From Exiguobacterium sp018617385 (GTDB lineage Bacteria > Bacillota > Bacilli > Exiguobacteriales > Exiguobacteriaceae): DNA of 64,000 nt. The translations under genes and the position numbers were made by a program. Within the stretch, counting starts at the first letter, position 1. Each line of letters starts with the position of its first letter. The notes beneath the pieces are model-generated. The model was not told the origin of the DNA, made no database searches, and was given only the letters and a program-made list of their open reading frames with translations. Positions 38,713 through 47,175 of the stretch are shown one piece after another. The stretch lies in NCBI RefSeq assembly GCF_018617385.1, contig NZ_JACSKA010000001.1, positions 620,001 through 684,000 of the forward strand, written 5' to 3'.

Positions 38713-40086
38713 ATGAAACGCATGAAACAGTTTTTTTCGATGTTCCTCGTCATGTTCTTGGTACTCTCAGTCATTTCTCCAAACGCCGCATCGGCATCCA
38801 CGGTGAAACCGTCTCTTAAAGCCGTGACTACGCAAGTCACTTCGCCAATTTATCAATCGAAGTCCACCCATTCAAAAAAAGTGGCTACTGTTAAGAAAGG
38901 TGCTACAGTCTCCATCGTGAGTGAAGCTAAGGGTTGGAGTTATGTCACATATGGTTCGAAAAAAGGATACATGGTATCTAAATCCTTCACGCCGAAACAA
39001 AATGAAATGGCGACGAAGAAGTCCGTGTCTCTCTATTTGTCAACTTCTTCGAAATCGCACAAGATCAAGACGCTCTTCCGAGACACCGAGGTGCTCGTGT
39101 TAAAAGAGTATCGTAGTTGGGCTCTCGTTCAATTCGGTGGGACATCAGGTTGGATGGCTAAAAGTCACCTGAAATCTCGTGTCAAGAAACCGGTGATCAA
39201 GGCTGCCACAGTACAAACAGATGTTTCCATCATCTATGTCTCGCCGTCGACCTCAGCGAAAGAAGTATCGACGCTCAAATTCGGTGATTCTGTCGTCATC
39301 TTAAGTGAGGCGGAGGGATGGTCGCATATCCGGTTTGGTCAAGTAACAGGATACATGATTTCGAAAGACTTCACACCGGAAGAGACGGAATTTGCGACAA
39401 CGCATTCGTCGATTGTATATTACGACACCTCTTCTAAGTCTGAGAAAGTGATGACCATTCCCGCAAACGCAATCGTCACAGTTCTAAAGGTCTATCGTAG
39501 CTGGTCTCTCGTTCAGTACGAATCACAAGTCGGATGGATGGCAACGCGTTATCTTGTATTACAGGATACAAACCCGGAACCCGATCCGATTGAGGATGAA
39601 CCGACGCCGCCAACGGTCCCTGAAGAACCGACTGTCCCGGAAGATCCGAATGCCGAGTTCAAACAACTCGTCAAAGCTTCTTACGAGAAGGTCTCTCAAT
39701 CGAACGATTGGCAAGAACCTTCCGCCGAAATCGTTCGTCTCATTAACGAGTATCGTTTGGAAAACGGTTTAAATCCACTTGCCGACCGACAAAGTCTTGT
39801 TGAGTTTGCTTCTTTCCGTTGGGATGACATGAAAACCAATGATTATGTCGCCCACAATAGCCCGGTCTATGGGGCATTGTTCGACATGGCTGAAAAAGCG
39901 GGCATCGGCATCGATAAATTTGCGGGTGAGAACATTGCTTGGAACCAAATGACACCAGCACAAGTTGTTCAATCATGGAAAGACAGTCCTGGTCATAATG
40001 CCACAATGTTAGACCCTTACTACACACACTCAGGACTCATCTGGAAAGATGGTCTTGCCGTCCATGTGTTTGAAGGCGATCTATAA
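38713..40086 (+). CDS. Secreted protein with four SH3-like repeats and a CAP/SCP domain
   Basis: A 457-residue secreted protein. A signal peptide (FSMFLVMFLVLSVISPNAASA, cleavage near residue 31) is followed by four bacterial SH3-like repeats (about 35-95, 96-150, 155-215, 216-280) with recurring GWSYV/GWSHI and GYM(V/I)SK motifs, likely wall-binding. A Pro-rich linker (PEPDPIEDEPTPPTVPEEP) precedes a CAP domain (330-457) with IVRLINEYRLENGLNPL, HNSPVYGALFDMAEKAGI, GENIAW, and SWKDSPGHNATMLDPYYTH. The histidine and glutamate of the CAP cavity are present. The function is not known. Confidence 0.85.
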   Translation: MKRMKQFFSMFLVMFLVLSVISPNAASASTVKPSLKAVTTQVTSPIYQSKSTHSKKVATVKKGATVSIVSEAKGWSYVTYGSKKGYMVSKSFTPKQNEMATKKSVSLYLSTSSKSHKIKTLFRDTEVLVLKEYRSWALVQFGGTSGWMAKSHLKSRVKKPVIKAATVQTDVSIIYVSPSTSAKEVSTLKFGDSVVILSEAEGWSHIRFGQVTGYMISKDFTPEETEFATTHSSIVYYDTSSKSEKVMTIPANAIVTVLKVYRSWSLVQYESQVGWMATRYLVLQDTNPEPDPIEDEPTPPTVPEEPTVPEDPNAEFKQLVKASYEKVSQSNDWQEPSAEIVRLINEYRLENGLNPLADRQSLVEFASFRWDDMKTNDYVAHNSPVYGALFDMAEKAGIGIDKFAGENIAWNQMTPAQVVQSWKDSPGHNATMLDPYYTHSGLIWKDGLAVHVFEGDL

Positions 40087-40128
40087 TTCCACTCACTGTT
40101 AATAAAAATCTCATTTGATTTTACGAAA

Positions 40129-40166
40129 TAAAGTAGGCGTGCCGATATCACTCGGCACGCCCTATT
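40129..40166 (+). terminator. Terminator after SH3/CAP gene
   Basis: AGGCGTGCCGA/TCGGCACGCCT-type perfect stem. The left arm shares 15 nt with the terminator at 38436. Confidence 0.8.
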
Positions 40167-40229
40167 TATCTAGTCTAAACCCGAGCGATAGAGGATAATC
40201 AAGATATCCCATCTTTTAGGAGGTCTACC

Positions 40230-40751
40230 ATGAAGAACGTCTCTCTACTCAAATACGACCAACAGCTCCATTATGAATGGTCGAGTCACGTCATTGAAGA
40301 AACGGATGATTATGTGTTGTTGTATGCAGGTCCTGGGCGAACGCTTCAGCATCATACGCGAGGTGCCTGTTATACATATGATTCCCATTCGCTCGAGTGC
40401 TTCATGCGACATGAAGGCTTCACGCTCCAACTCGACTTAGAGCACGACGGGACGATGCGCTGGTACTCGAATATCGGACTTCCGCCGACCATGACCAACG
40501 AGGCGATTCATTTTGTTGATTTGGATTTAGACTTTGTCGCGGAGCAACCGAATGAATGGCGACTCGTCGACGAAGAAGAGTTCGAGATCAATCAAGTGCG
40601 TTACGGTTATCCAGATGCGTTAATCTCTTACGTCTGGCAGACCGTTGACGAGGTGAAACTCCGGATGCAACATCGACAATTCCCGTTCGACGGTTCGTTC
40701 GAGCGACGTCTTATTGAATTCGCTCAACAGGAGACGCCTCACTTCCGTTGA
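40230..40751 (+). CDS. DUF402 family protein (nucleoside tri/diphosphatase-like)
   Basis: A 173-residue DUF402 protein (YgaC-like). Diagnostic motifs are LEHDGTMRWYSNIGLPPTMT and NEAIHFVDLDLDFVAEQPN, carrying the metal-binding aspartates. A characterised Staphylococcus member hydrolyses nucleoside tri- and diphosphates. The N-terminal part KYDQQLHYEWSSHVIEETDD is also typical. The start is ATG 40230 after TTAGGAGG. Its 3' end overlaps that of the convergent DinB gene by 13 nt. Confidence 0.83.
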   Translation: MKNVSLLKYDQQLHYEWSSHVIEETDDYVLLYAGPGRTLQHHTRGACYTYDSHSLECFMRHEGFTLQLDLEHDGTMRWYSNIGLPPTMTNEAIHFVDLDLDFVAEQPNEWRLVDEEEFEINQVRYGYPDALISYVWQTVDEVKLRMQHRQFPFDGSFERRLIEFAQQETPHFR

Positions 40752-41239
40752 TGTGGTAGCGGGATCGACAACACGTCCCAGTCGCTCCCGGCAAATAGCT
40801 TCGACAGATAGACAATCTGCCCGACATGGTACCCATAATGTGACACTTGACGCTCAATCGCATCAATCACGGAGTGCGCTTCCCCACGAATCATCACGTT
40901 CTTCCCTAAATCATCCGGTGTCAAATCGGCTAAGACGTCATCCAACAGCTGCCATCGCTCGTCCCATACTTTCATGAGTTCTTCACGGGATAGTTGCTGG
41001 TCCTCGAATTCGGCGTCGCGGTTGCGGTCCGGTTTCTCGCCGTCCGTCGTCAAGAAATCGGTCCAGCGGGACTTCATATTGTTCGCCATGTGCTGAATGA
41101 TGAGGGCGAGGGAGAGCGTGTCGGGTGCAAGCGCCTTATGCAGATCCTCGTCACTCACTTGGACGAGTGCGCGCTCGGCGAGTTGTTTCTGGCTTTTGAA
41201 CGTCGCGCGTACGGTGTCGAGATATTGCGTTTCAAACAT
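40739..41239 (-). CDS. DinB-like protein (DUF1572)
   Basis: A 166-residue four-helix DinB/YfiT-like protein. Metal-ligand histidines are in LALIIQHMANNMKSRW and ERQVSHYGYHVGQIVYL, and the core helix EELMKVWDERWQLLDDVL is typical of the DUF1572 group. Bacillithiol-dependent transferases are among the family members; the substrate here is unknown. The start is ATG 41239 after AAAAGGAGG; the in-frame upstream ATG lies before the RBS. Confidence 0.83.
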   Translation of the reverse strand: MFETQYLDTVRATFKSQKQLAERALVQVSDEDLHKALAPDTLSLALIIQHMANNMKSRWTDFLTTDGEKPDRNRDAEFEDQQLSREELMKVWDERWQLLDDVLADLTPDDLGKNVMIRGEAHSVIDAIERQVSHYGYHVGQIVYLSKLFAGSDWDVLSIPLPHQRK

Positions 41240-41342
41240 AAAAACCATCCTCCTTTTCATATGTATCCATTTTGACTATACCCCACATTTATCCCGGTCA
41301 AAAACTATAGTAATATTATAAAAGAAGCGGTATACTAGTCTT

Positions 41343-41493
41343 ATCGCGCAAGACGCCACCGCGTAGTCGGCATGAGGGTGCCTTGTTTTGGTTTTCACGT
41401 GAGTCATGTCGCGTGGTCTCTTTTCGGTTTGAGGGTTCACCCATCAATTGTGTCGATTGCGTTTGTCCGTGAGTGGATGAGCGCGATTTTTTT
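41343..41493 (+). ncRNA. Candidate structured small RNA (about 150 nt)
   Basis: ATCGCGC (41343-41349) pairs with GCGCGAT (41481-41487), joining the two ends, and seven T residues follow (41487-41493). A -10 box TATACT (41331-41336) puts the start near 41343; the -35 is weak. Internal helices: CCAC-C-GCG (41356-41363) with CGCGTGG (41410-41416), extended by AGA/TCT, and a GGCA/TGCC hairpin (41369-41382). No protein-coding frame fits. I do not recognise a known family (not SRP, tmRNA or RNase P). Confidence 0.5.
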
Positions 41494-41498
41494 GTATG

Positions 41499-41530
41499 CA
41501 AAAAGTGTGAGACACGAGGTCCCACACTTC
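41499..41530 (-). terminator. Terminator of the DUF2225 gene (minus strand)
   Basis: On the minus strand AAGTGTGGGACC...GTCTCACACTT forms a stem followed by a short T run. Confidence 0.75.
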
Positions 41531-41533
41531 TGA

Positions 41534-42199
41534 TTATACATGCTCCAACCGAAACTCTTCCCAATGATCGCGGGCCTGGTTCCGGATCCGCTCCGATACT
41601 TCCTTACTGCTTAAGAGAATCCCGTACCAGCGACGCGCATCTTCATAGTAGTCGAGTGCGGCCGAGAGGTCGGCAATCCGTAGCATAAGTTGATCGTACG
41701 GTAATCCTGTTCGAATCGGGTCCGTATACGCTTCTTGTACCTCATTGTATTTATCGAGCGTCCGCTGCATCCATTCCTTCTCAGACGCCGCATCCCCAAT
41801 CAACCGATACATCCACACAATCCGCATCCCGAGCATGGCGACGACAGATGGTTTTTGTCCGCTCAATTGGGCCGTCATGACGGCGAACTTATAGAGGAGG
41901 ATGACGTGCTCATACGAGCGGTCACCTTTCAACACATCTGGATTTACCTGATTGAAGTAGTTCGTCTCGAGTGCTTCCCGGTTATGTTTGCGCACCTTGT
42001 CGAACGAATCATGGAAGACGAGGTGGCAATGGTCACAGACGGTCGGCTCGTATAAATACGGGTTCGGCCCGTCATACTTCGTGTAACCATCCTTCTCGAC
42101 TTCGAGCGGGCGGATGTGACGTGATAAGACACGGTTCGTCTTACTTTCCTGTAAACAATACGGACATTTGACTTTCTTCAAAAATAAATGCTCTGCCAT
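41534..42199 (-). CDS. DUF2225 family zinc-binding protein
   Basis: A 221-residue DUF2225 protein. The N-terminal zinc site is KVKCPYCLQESKTNRV with a later VCDHCHLVFHDSF pair. The C-terminal two thirds are TPR-like helices (YEHVILLYKFAVMTAQLSGQ, LGMRIVWMYRLIGDAASEKE, LSAALDYYEDARRWYGIL). The function is unknown in the family. It follows yaaR by 9 nt and closes the minus-strand accessory flagellar operon. Confidence 0.8.
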   Translation of the reverse strand: MAEHLFLKKVKCPYCLQESKTNRVLSRHIRPLEVEKDGYTKYDGPNPYLYEPTVCDHCHLVFHDSFDKVRKHNREALETNYFNQVNPDVLKGDRSYEHVILLYKFAVMTAQLSGQKPSVVAMLGMRIVWMYRLIGDAASEKEWMQRTLDKYNEVQEAYTDPIRTGLPYDQLMLRIADLSAALDYYEDARRWYGILLSSKEVSERIRNQARDHWEEFRLEHV

Positions 42200-42208
42200 C
42201 TCGACACC

Positions 42209-42652
42209 TCACACATAGACGTTGACGAGCAGTCCGCGAATCTCACCAACCTGGTCGAGGAGGGAGAGGCGGGAGGCCTCACCCGAGATGACCTGATCTG
42301 TCAGCGCGAGGAGTTTTTGGTCGACTTGTTCGACGACCTTATAAATCTTTGCGCGGCCGCGGCGATTGAATCCGCGTTTATCCTCGAGACGGAGTGCCGC
42401 GTCAACGGCCTCTTTCATAAAGTCTTTAATCATTTGTTTGTAGTCGGCAAGCGCCTCGACGGTCTGACTTTCGGCGAGCAGTTCTCCTTGTTCATGAATC
42501 GCGGCGATTTGACGTTGGAAGCGTTCGTATTCCCGGTCTTCGCGCTTTTGACCGATCACGTTTTGGAAGGAGACGCCGGGTTCGACTTCGGGGCGCTTCG
42601 CCTTGCTTGAGCCGAGGAGCGATTGCGTCTCCATGATGCGACGAATGTCCAT
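42209..42652 (-). CDS. YaaR family protein (DUF327)
   Basis: A 147-residue YaaR/DUF327 protein. The core is VSFQNVIGQKREDREYERFQ, YKQMIKDFMKEAVDAALRLE, KRGFNRRGRAKIYKVVEQVD and the VGEIRGLLVNVYV ending. The family often occurs with flagellar genes in Bacillota, but its function is not established. It begins with MDIRRIMETQSLLG, and lies 24 nt downstream of the second flagellin gene. Confidence 0.85.
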   Translation of the reverse strand: MDIRRIMETQSLLGSSKAKRPEVEPGVSFQNVIGQKREDREYERFQRQIAAIHEQGELLAESQTVEALADYKQMIKDFMKEAVDAALRLEDKRGFNRRGRAKIYKVVEQVDQKLLALTDQVISGEASRLSLLDQVGEIRGLLVNVYV

Positions 42653-42676
42653 AGGGGCAACCGTCCTTTCTTTAGG

Positions 42677-43579
42677 TTAGTTCAATAATTGTAACACGCC
42701 TTGCGGCAATGCGTTCGACTGGGCAATCATCGCCATGCCGGACTGATTCAAGATGTTTAGACGGGCGAAGTCCATCATTTCACGGGCCATGTCGGCATCA
42801 CGGATTCGTGATTCGGACGCCGTCAAGTTTTCTGAGCCGATGGCGACGACGCTGACGTTCGCCTCGAGCCGGTTTTGGATGGCCCCGAGTTTTGAACGTT
42901 CGAGCGACACTTTGTTGATGGCCGCATCGAATTTCGAGATGGCGTCTCCTGCGTCCGCCGGTGTCAATACGCTTAGCGCGTAGTATGTTTCAGACGCTGT
43001 CGCCTGATCATTGTCGTGATCGACGGCAGGGAGTTCCCCACCACCTGCTGTCGCTGTCGTGATGTCAAGCGCATGCGCCCGCATATCTTGTACGTTTAAG
43101 ATGACGGCTTCGTTGTTACCGGCACCGATTTGGAAGAATAACGTGCTCTTTCCTTCTTTGTATTCCCCGTTCATGATCTTCTTCGAGTTGAATTCGGTCG
43201 TCTCCGCGATCCGCGTCACTTCGGCAGTCAATGCGTTAATTTCTTCCTGGACGGCTTTCGCGTCGTCCTCGCTGAGCGTCCCGTTCGCCGCTTGGACGGA
43301 CAGTTCGCGCATGCGCTGGAGAAGGGAATGGGTCTCATTCATCCCACCTTCGAGCGTCTGCGTGAGCGAGATGCTGTCGAGCGTGTTGCGTTCTGCCATC
43401 GAGAGGGAATCGAGGCGCATCCGCATCTTTTCCGAGATGGCGAGACCGGCTGCATCATCCGACGCCTTATTGATGCGGACCCCGCTCGAAAGACGGTCCA
43501 TCGTCTTCTTCATCGATGCCTGATTCAGGGAAAGCGATGAGTAGGCTTTTAAGGCTTGTACGTTATTGGTAATTTTCAT
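42677..43579 (-). CDS. Second flagellin-family protein
   Basis: A 300-residue flagellin paralogue. The N-terminus has MKITNNVQALKAYSSLSLNQ, MDRLSSGVRINKASDDAAGL and LQRMRELSVQAANGTLSEDD. The C-terminus has ESRIRDADMAREMMDFARLN and ends ALPQGVLQLLN. The N-terminus differs from Hag (no INHN start), as expected for a minor filament or hook-proximal flagellin. It is not interrupted by an intron. The start is ATG 43579 after GGAGGAAAC; it overlaps the upstream FliS-like gene by 17 nt. Confidence 0.9.
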   Translation of the reverse strand: MKITNNVQALKAYSSLSLNQASMKKTMDRLSSGVRINKASDDAAGLAISEKMRMRLDSLSMAERNTLDSISLTQTLEGGMNETHSLLQRMRELSVQAANGTLSEDDAKAVQEEINALTAEVTRIAETTEFNSKKIMNGEYKEGKSTLFFQIGAGNNEAVILNVQDMRAHALDITTATAGGGELPAVDHDNDQATASETYYALSVLTPADAGDAISKFDAAINKVSLERSKLGAIQNRLEANVSVVAIGSENLTASESRIRDADMAREMMDFARLNILNQSGMAMIAQSNALPQGVLQLLN

Positions 43580-43943
43580 AACGGTTTCCTCCAGTCGGGA
43601 CAGATTGAGTCTTGGCACGCGTCATCGCTTCACTCCACGTTTGATCGAGGTCGCTCGCGAGCGTATGTAGTTCGGCGATTTTTTTCTTATCCTGGTCGAT
43701 GATCGCTTCGACGCTGGCGTTCGCCATATATAGATAGATTTCATCGAGTTGAGCCGCGATGATCCCGCCGCCGTCATGGAGTCCTTGGTGGAGCTTGACC
43801 AACAGCTCCCGGGCTTGGCGGAGGTGGCGGTTCCGTTCGGCGATCGTCGAGTCTTGGGCACGTTCATAGTGATAAACGAGTGCATGAAGCATCGCTTGCG
43901 TGAGTTCTTCTGGCCTCATCTCATATAATTGGGTTGGATTCAT
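43563..43943 (-). CDS. FliS-like chaperone, second copy
   Basis: A 126-residue helical protein resembling FliS: MNPTQLYEMRPEELTQAMLH, RNRHLRQARELLVKLHQGLH, AAQLDEIYLYMANASVEAII. It is diverged from the fliS product at 36192. Located directly upstream of the second flagellin gene, it probably serves that protein. It overlaps the upstream ylqH-like gene by 4 nt. Confidence 0.75.
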   Translation of the reverse strand: MNPTQLYEMRPEELTQAMLHALVYHYERAQDSTIAERNRHLRQARELLVKLHQGLHDGGGIIAAQLDEIYLYMANASVEAIIDQDKKKIAELHTLASDLDQTWSEAMTRAKTQSVPTGGNRYENYQ

Positions 43944-44230
43944 CTTTGTTCTCCTTTGATCGAATCAAGTTCCTCTATCAACAACAACACTTCTGCCATC
44001 ACGTCATACAGCTGGGGCGGGATGGCGTCTCCTAAGTCAAGGTCGAGCAAGTGTCCGAGCAAAGAATGGTCGTTCTCGACCGCCACACCTCGGGCACGTG
44101 CTTCCTGTAAAATCTTTTCAGCGACGGCTCCGGTCCCGCGGGCGACGACGACGGGCGCTTTGTCCGTCGTTTCGTCATAGCGGACGACCGCGGCCGTCTT
44201 TCGTTTCGTCAAATCCATGCGTTGGTACAT
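43940..44230 (-). CDS. FlhB C-terminal-like export switch protein (YlqH)
   Basis: A 96-residue protein corresponding to the cytoplasmic domain of FlhB/YscU without the membrane part: KRKTAAVVRYDETTDKAPVV, VARGTGAVAEKILQEARARG, VAVENDHSLLGHLLDLDLGD, IPPQLYDVMAEVLLLIEEL. The NPTH autocleavage motif is absent. The B. subtilis counterpart is YlqH, encoded next to YlqG. A role in specificity switching of flagellar export is inferred. RBS TTAGGAGG precedes ATG 44230. Confidence 0.85.
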   Translation of the reverse strand: MYQRMDLTKRKTAAVVRYDETTDKAPVVVARGTGAVAEKILQEARARGVAVENDHSLLGHLLDLDLGDAIPPQLYDVMAEVLLLIEELDSIKGEQR

Positions 44231-44239
44231 CGGGACCTC

Positions 44240-45958
44240 CTAAATTCTAAAGTCATATCCTGTCGTCGGCGCGATCGTAGGCTCTTCGATGACGCGTTCC
44301 GCTTTCGTAAGTGGCTTGAAATGGGTCGTCACACTCTTATATCCGATCGTCTCGAGCGTCTGTTCGATCTTCCCGAGAAGGGGACGGGCGAGGCGCTCGA
44401 CCGTCGCATCGTCGTGCTCGAGTGTGAGTCGGAGGTTTCGGTCCTTCGCCTCGAGCTTGACGCCGATCTCTCCGAGGCGAGGGGTCTCCAAACGAATATA
44501 GAGGACACTGTTCTCCCAGTCGACGACGTCTCCTGCCTCCCGGTTTTGGATATGGACGTGAATCCCCGTGTCGATCTCCTGTACTTTTGCCGGGAGGGCG
44601 AACAAGAGCTGATGGAGCTGGCCCCCGTCGAGACGGTTGAGTGTCTGTTGCACTTGGAAGAACGAGGCGAGACGCTGTGCCTCGGGGTTCGTCGTATCTC
44701 CGCGTACTGATAAGGCGGATGTCGGCGTATTGGACGTCGCTTGGGCGAGCTGTGCCTGTGCCTGCACACGTTGTGCCACTTCCTGGACATGTCGTCCGGA
44801 TAACGTCGAATCGAGCTTGAGTGGCGCGACGGTCGGCATCTCACCGGCGCGTGTCGCTCCGTGCGGGATATATTCGATGCGTGCCTGGTTCGGCGCATAG
44901 CGGAAGTCATTCAGTGCCGCCCGGACCTCTTTGACGAGTGTCGCACTCTCTTGTGGTTTCGTCGCAAGCAACGACAACGCGACGTCGAGTTTGGCTGTCA
45001 TGGCGACCAGTTGCTTCTCTTGCGTCACGTCGGTGTGAAGCAAGGCGTCCGTCTTTTGGACGAGTTGCGTCAGACGGGTCGAGACGGTCTCGAGGGCAGG
45101 GCGTGCCGCATGTGGGTTCGTCTCGATCAACGTAACGACTTGTCCGAGTTGTTTCGTCACCGTCGCCTGCTCGCTTCGGAACGTGTTCGTGACGGTCGCA
45201 AGATGTGACGTCACTTCCTTCACCATCACTTGTTTCCCGTTGATTGGAGGAAGCGGCATCGCTTGGCGCGATTCAAATTCAATCGGACGCGGTGATGTCG
45301 GTGTGAGGTCACGGATGACCCGGTCAATCGTTTCCGGTGTCGGTGTGACGCGTTCACTCACGGGACGTGACAGATTGACGAGTTCGACATACCGTTCTTT
45401 TTGTGGGTAAGGAGCGTTCGGCGCCGGCGGTGTGATCTGTTGTTTCGCTTCATTCAAAGAGAGGACGGCGATCTCCCGCGCCATCTCCCGGGGGACGGCC
45501 TGCGTATCGAGCGTCTTCAAATGCAGGATGACGTCCCGCATGTCCCCTTTGAACGCCGTCTCGAGAAGGCGTACCGTATCTTCGTTCATCGGCAAGCGTC
45601 CGGATTGTAGCAGGCGGCTGACCGCGCTTCGTACTTCAGGTGGAAGGGAAGCGAGGAGCGTCTGAATCTTCGCATCAAGTTTTGACGACGCGGACGCAGG
45701 TGGTGCGGATTCAAGTGTCTCTTCCTTTGGAGGAACGACGGTCGCCATCAAGACACCGTCCTGTTCGGCGAGCGTCACTTGGAACGGGTTTGTCTTCGGA
45801 AGCCCGTCTTTAAATGTGACCTCGACTTCTTCACCGTTGATCTTGACGATCGCGGAGTCGGGTCCTGTCTGTTTGACGAGCTCGGCCTTGTACGTCCGGT
45901 TCGTCTGGATGCCTGGTAAGACCGAACTGACGGCGGTCGCTTGGGCTTGAATTTGCAT
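44240..45958 (-). CDS. FliK-like flagellar hook-length control family protein (YlqG-like)
   Basis: A 572-residue protein. The N-terminus MQIQAQATAVSSVLPGIQTN and a long variable, Pro/Thr/Gln-rich centre are followed by a C-terminal Flg_hook-type domain (about 445-540): LHQLLFALPAKVQEIDTGIH, VVDWENSVLYIRLETPRLGE, IGVKLEAKDRNLRLTLEHDD and FKPLTKAERVIEEP. It is related to FliK and to B. subtilis YlqG, which pairs with ylqH. The exact role is not known. The start is ATG 45958 with GAGGTGAC; the in-frame ATG at 45976 lacks an RBS. Confidence 0.75.
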   Translation of the reverse strand: MQIQAQATAVSSVLPGIQTNRTYKAELVKQTGPDSAIVKINGEEVEVTFKDGLPKTNPFQVTLAEQDGVLMATVVPPKEETLESAPPASASSKLDAKIQTLLASLPPEVRSAVSRLLQSGRLPMNEDTVRLLETAFKGDMRDVILHLKTLDTQAVPREMAREIAVLSLNEAKQQITPPAPNAPYPQKERYVELVNLSRPVSERVTPTPETIDRVIRDLTPTSPRPIEFESRQAMPLPPINGKQVMVKEVTSHLATVTNTFRSEQATVTKQLGQVVTLIETNPHAARPALETVSTRLTQLVQKTDALLHTDVTQEKQLVAMTAKLDVALSLLATKPQESATLVKEVRAALNDFRYAPNQARIEYIPHGATRAGEMPTVAPLKLDSTLSGRHVQEVAQRVQAQAQLAQATSNTPTSALSVRGDTTNPEAQRLASFFQVQQTLNRLDGGQLHQLLFALPAKVQEIDTGIHVHIQNREAGDVVDWENSVLYIRLETPRLGEIGVKLEAKDRNLRLTLEHDDATVERLARPLLGKIEQTLETIGYKSVTTHFKPLTKAERVIEEPTIAPTTGYDFRI

Positions 45959-46015
45959 GTTTGTCACCTCGACCATAATATCGACCTCTTTTTAAAAAAA
46001 TGAAGCAAAACAATA

Positions 46016-46047
46016 GAAAAAAACCTTCCGTCTTTTCGACGGAAGGC
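46016..46047 (-). terminator. Terminator of comK (minus strand)
   Basis: CCTTCCGTC/GACGGAAGG stem with TTTT loop. On the minus strand it is followed by a long T tract. It separates comK from the FliK-like operon. Confidence 0.88.
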
Positions 46048-46050
46048 GTG

Positions 46051-46545
46051 TCAGGACTCGAGCACGGGGCTCGCGTTCAATTGTTGGAACCGGGCGACGA
46101 GTTCGCCTGTCGCTTTCAGTTGGTTCCGGAGGACGTACGGTGTTGCGTTCGTTTGGATTTGATGTCCATCGGTCGTGAGGACAAGCCCGTTCGGCTCACC
46201 CTCAATGTTCAGTATGTCTCGAATATGGGACCAGGCATACCATTCACAATCGTCTCGTTTTGGAGACTTCGTCGGGAAGAAGACGAGTCCAGTTGTCGGT
46301 TCAATCACGACAGGGACTTTCCCTTTTACGCCGGCGACGCGTTTGGCGATGAAGATTCTTTCCTCGATCGAGCTGTTGTACTGGCGGCAAGAAAGTTGCA
46401 ACAACTGGTACGGCCGGAGCGGGGTTGAAATCTCGGTGCCATCCTCGAGAATGATCCGTGACTGCTTCATGATGTCAAAGCAAGGGAGAATCGCCACGGT
46501 TCGCTTTGTGATGCGATATTTTTCCTCAGAATAGTAGGAGCGCAT
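46051..46545 (-). CDS. comK: Competence transcription factor ComK
   Basis: A 164-residue ComK. Conserved segments are KRTVAILPCFDIMKQSRIIL, RPYQLLQLSCRQYNSSIEER, VPVVIEPTTGLVFFPTKSPK, RDDCEWYAWSHI and NATPYVLRNQLKATGELVAR. ComK activates late competence genes by binding AT-boxes (AAAAN5TTTT). It is a little shorter than B. subtilis ComK. The start is uncertain: ATG 46545 (12 nt from AGGAGG), GTG 46554 or ATG 46557. comFA-comFC, likely targets, are in the same window. Confidence 0.88.
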   Translation of the reverse strand: MRSYYSEEKYRITKRTVAILPCFDIMKQSRIILEDGTEISTPLRPYQLLQLSCRQYNSSIEERIFIAKRVAGVKGKVPVVIEPTTGLVFFPTKSPKRDDCEWYAWSHIRDILNIEGEPNGLVLTTDGHQIQTNATPYVLRNQLKATGELVARFQQLNASPVLES

Positions 46546-46731
46546 ACGCTGCACCATCCTCCTCGTATTAGATTTTCAGGATCGGCTAAAGACAAACGGC
46601 ACAAACCTAAATCATCCCTTCAATGATATATCACAAAAAATGTAAATTCAACAAGACAATATGAAAAGTAGGGAAATAGAATTCCAATGAAAGCCAAATG
46701 ACGAATCGTTTACAAATATTTGAGAAAGTAT

Positions 46732-46760
46732 TTGTCACGCTTACAAGAAGGTGGTAAGAT
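46732..46760 (+). promoter_or_regulatory. Promoter of cold-shock gene
   Basis: TTGTCA (46732-46737), 17 bp, TAAGAT (46755-46760). The leader to ATG 46817 is about 50 nt. Confidence 0.6.
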
Positions 46761-46816
46761 TAGCCGTAGAGGACAACCCTCTGTATTCTCCAATGGTGAA
46801 AGGAATGGATTTACAC

Positions 46817-47014
46817 ATGGTAGGTAAAGTAAAATGGTTTAACTCAGAAAAAGGTTTTGGATTCATCGAAGTTGAAGGCGGCAAAGACGTGTTCGTACAC
46901 TTCTCAGCAATCCAATCTGAAGGCTACAAATCACTTGACGAAGGTCAAGATGTAGAGTTTGAAATCGTTGATGGCGAGCGTGGCCCACAAGCGGCTAACG
47001 TTGTAAAATTATAA
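46817..47014 (+). CDS. csp: Cold shock protein (CspA family)
   Basis: A 65-residue single cold-shock domain with both RNA-binding motifs: MVGKVKWFNSEKGFGFIEV (RNP1 KGFGFIEV) and KDVFVHFSAIQ (RNP2 VFVHF). It ends VEFEIVDGERGPQAANVVKL. It binds single-stranded RNA or DNA as an RNA chaperone. The start is ATG 46817; the longer in-frame sequence upstream is leader. The RBS (AAAGGAATGG) is distant, about 12 nt. A terminator follows at 47028-47056. Confidence 0.95.
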   Translation: MVGKVKWFNSEKGFGFIEVEGGKDVFVHFSAIQSEGYKSLDEGQDVEFEIVDGERGPQAANVVKL

Positions 47015-47027
47015 TTTCAAACCACGA

Positions 47028-47056
47028 AGCCGGCTCCCTTGGGAGTCGGCTTTTTA
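47028..47056 (+). terminator. Terminator of csp
   Basis: AGCCGGCTCCC/GGGAGTCGGCT stem with five T residues. Confidence 0.9.
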
Positions 47057-47175
47057 TTTTGTCTACATAATAAAAAAAGGCGTTTAAAAATGAGTGGAAT
47101 GGGTATTTTCTTTCTATACCTTTCGCTCGTTCTAGGAAATGTTGAATTCGGAACAAAATTGTCATTATTTTCTGA

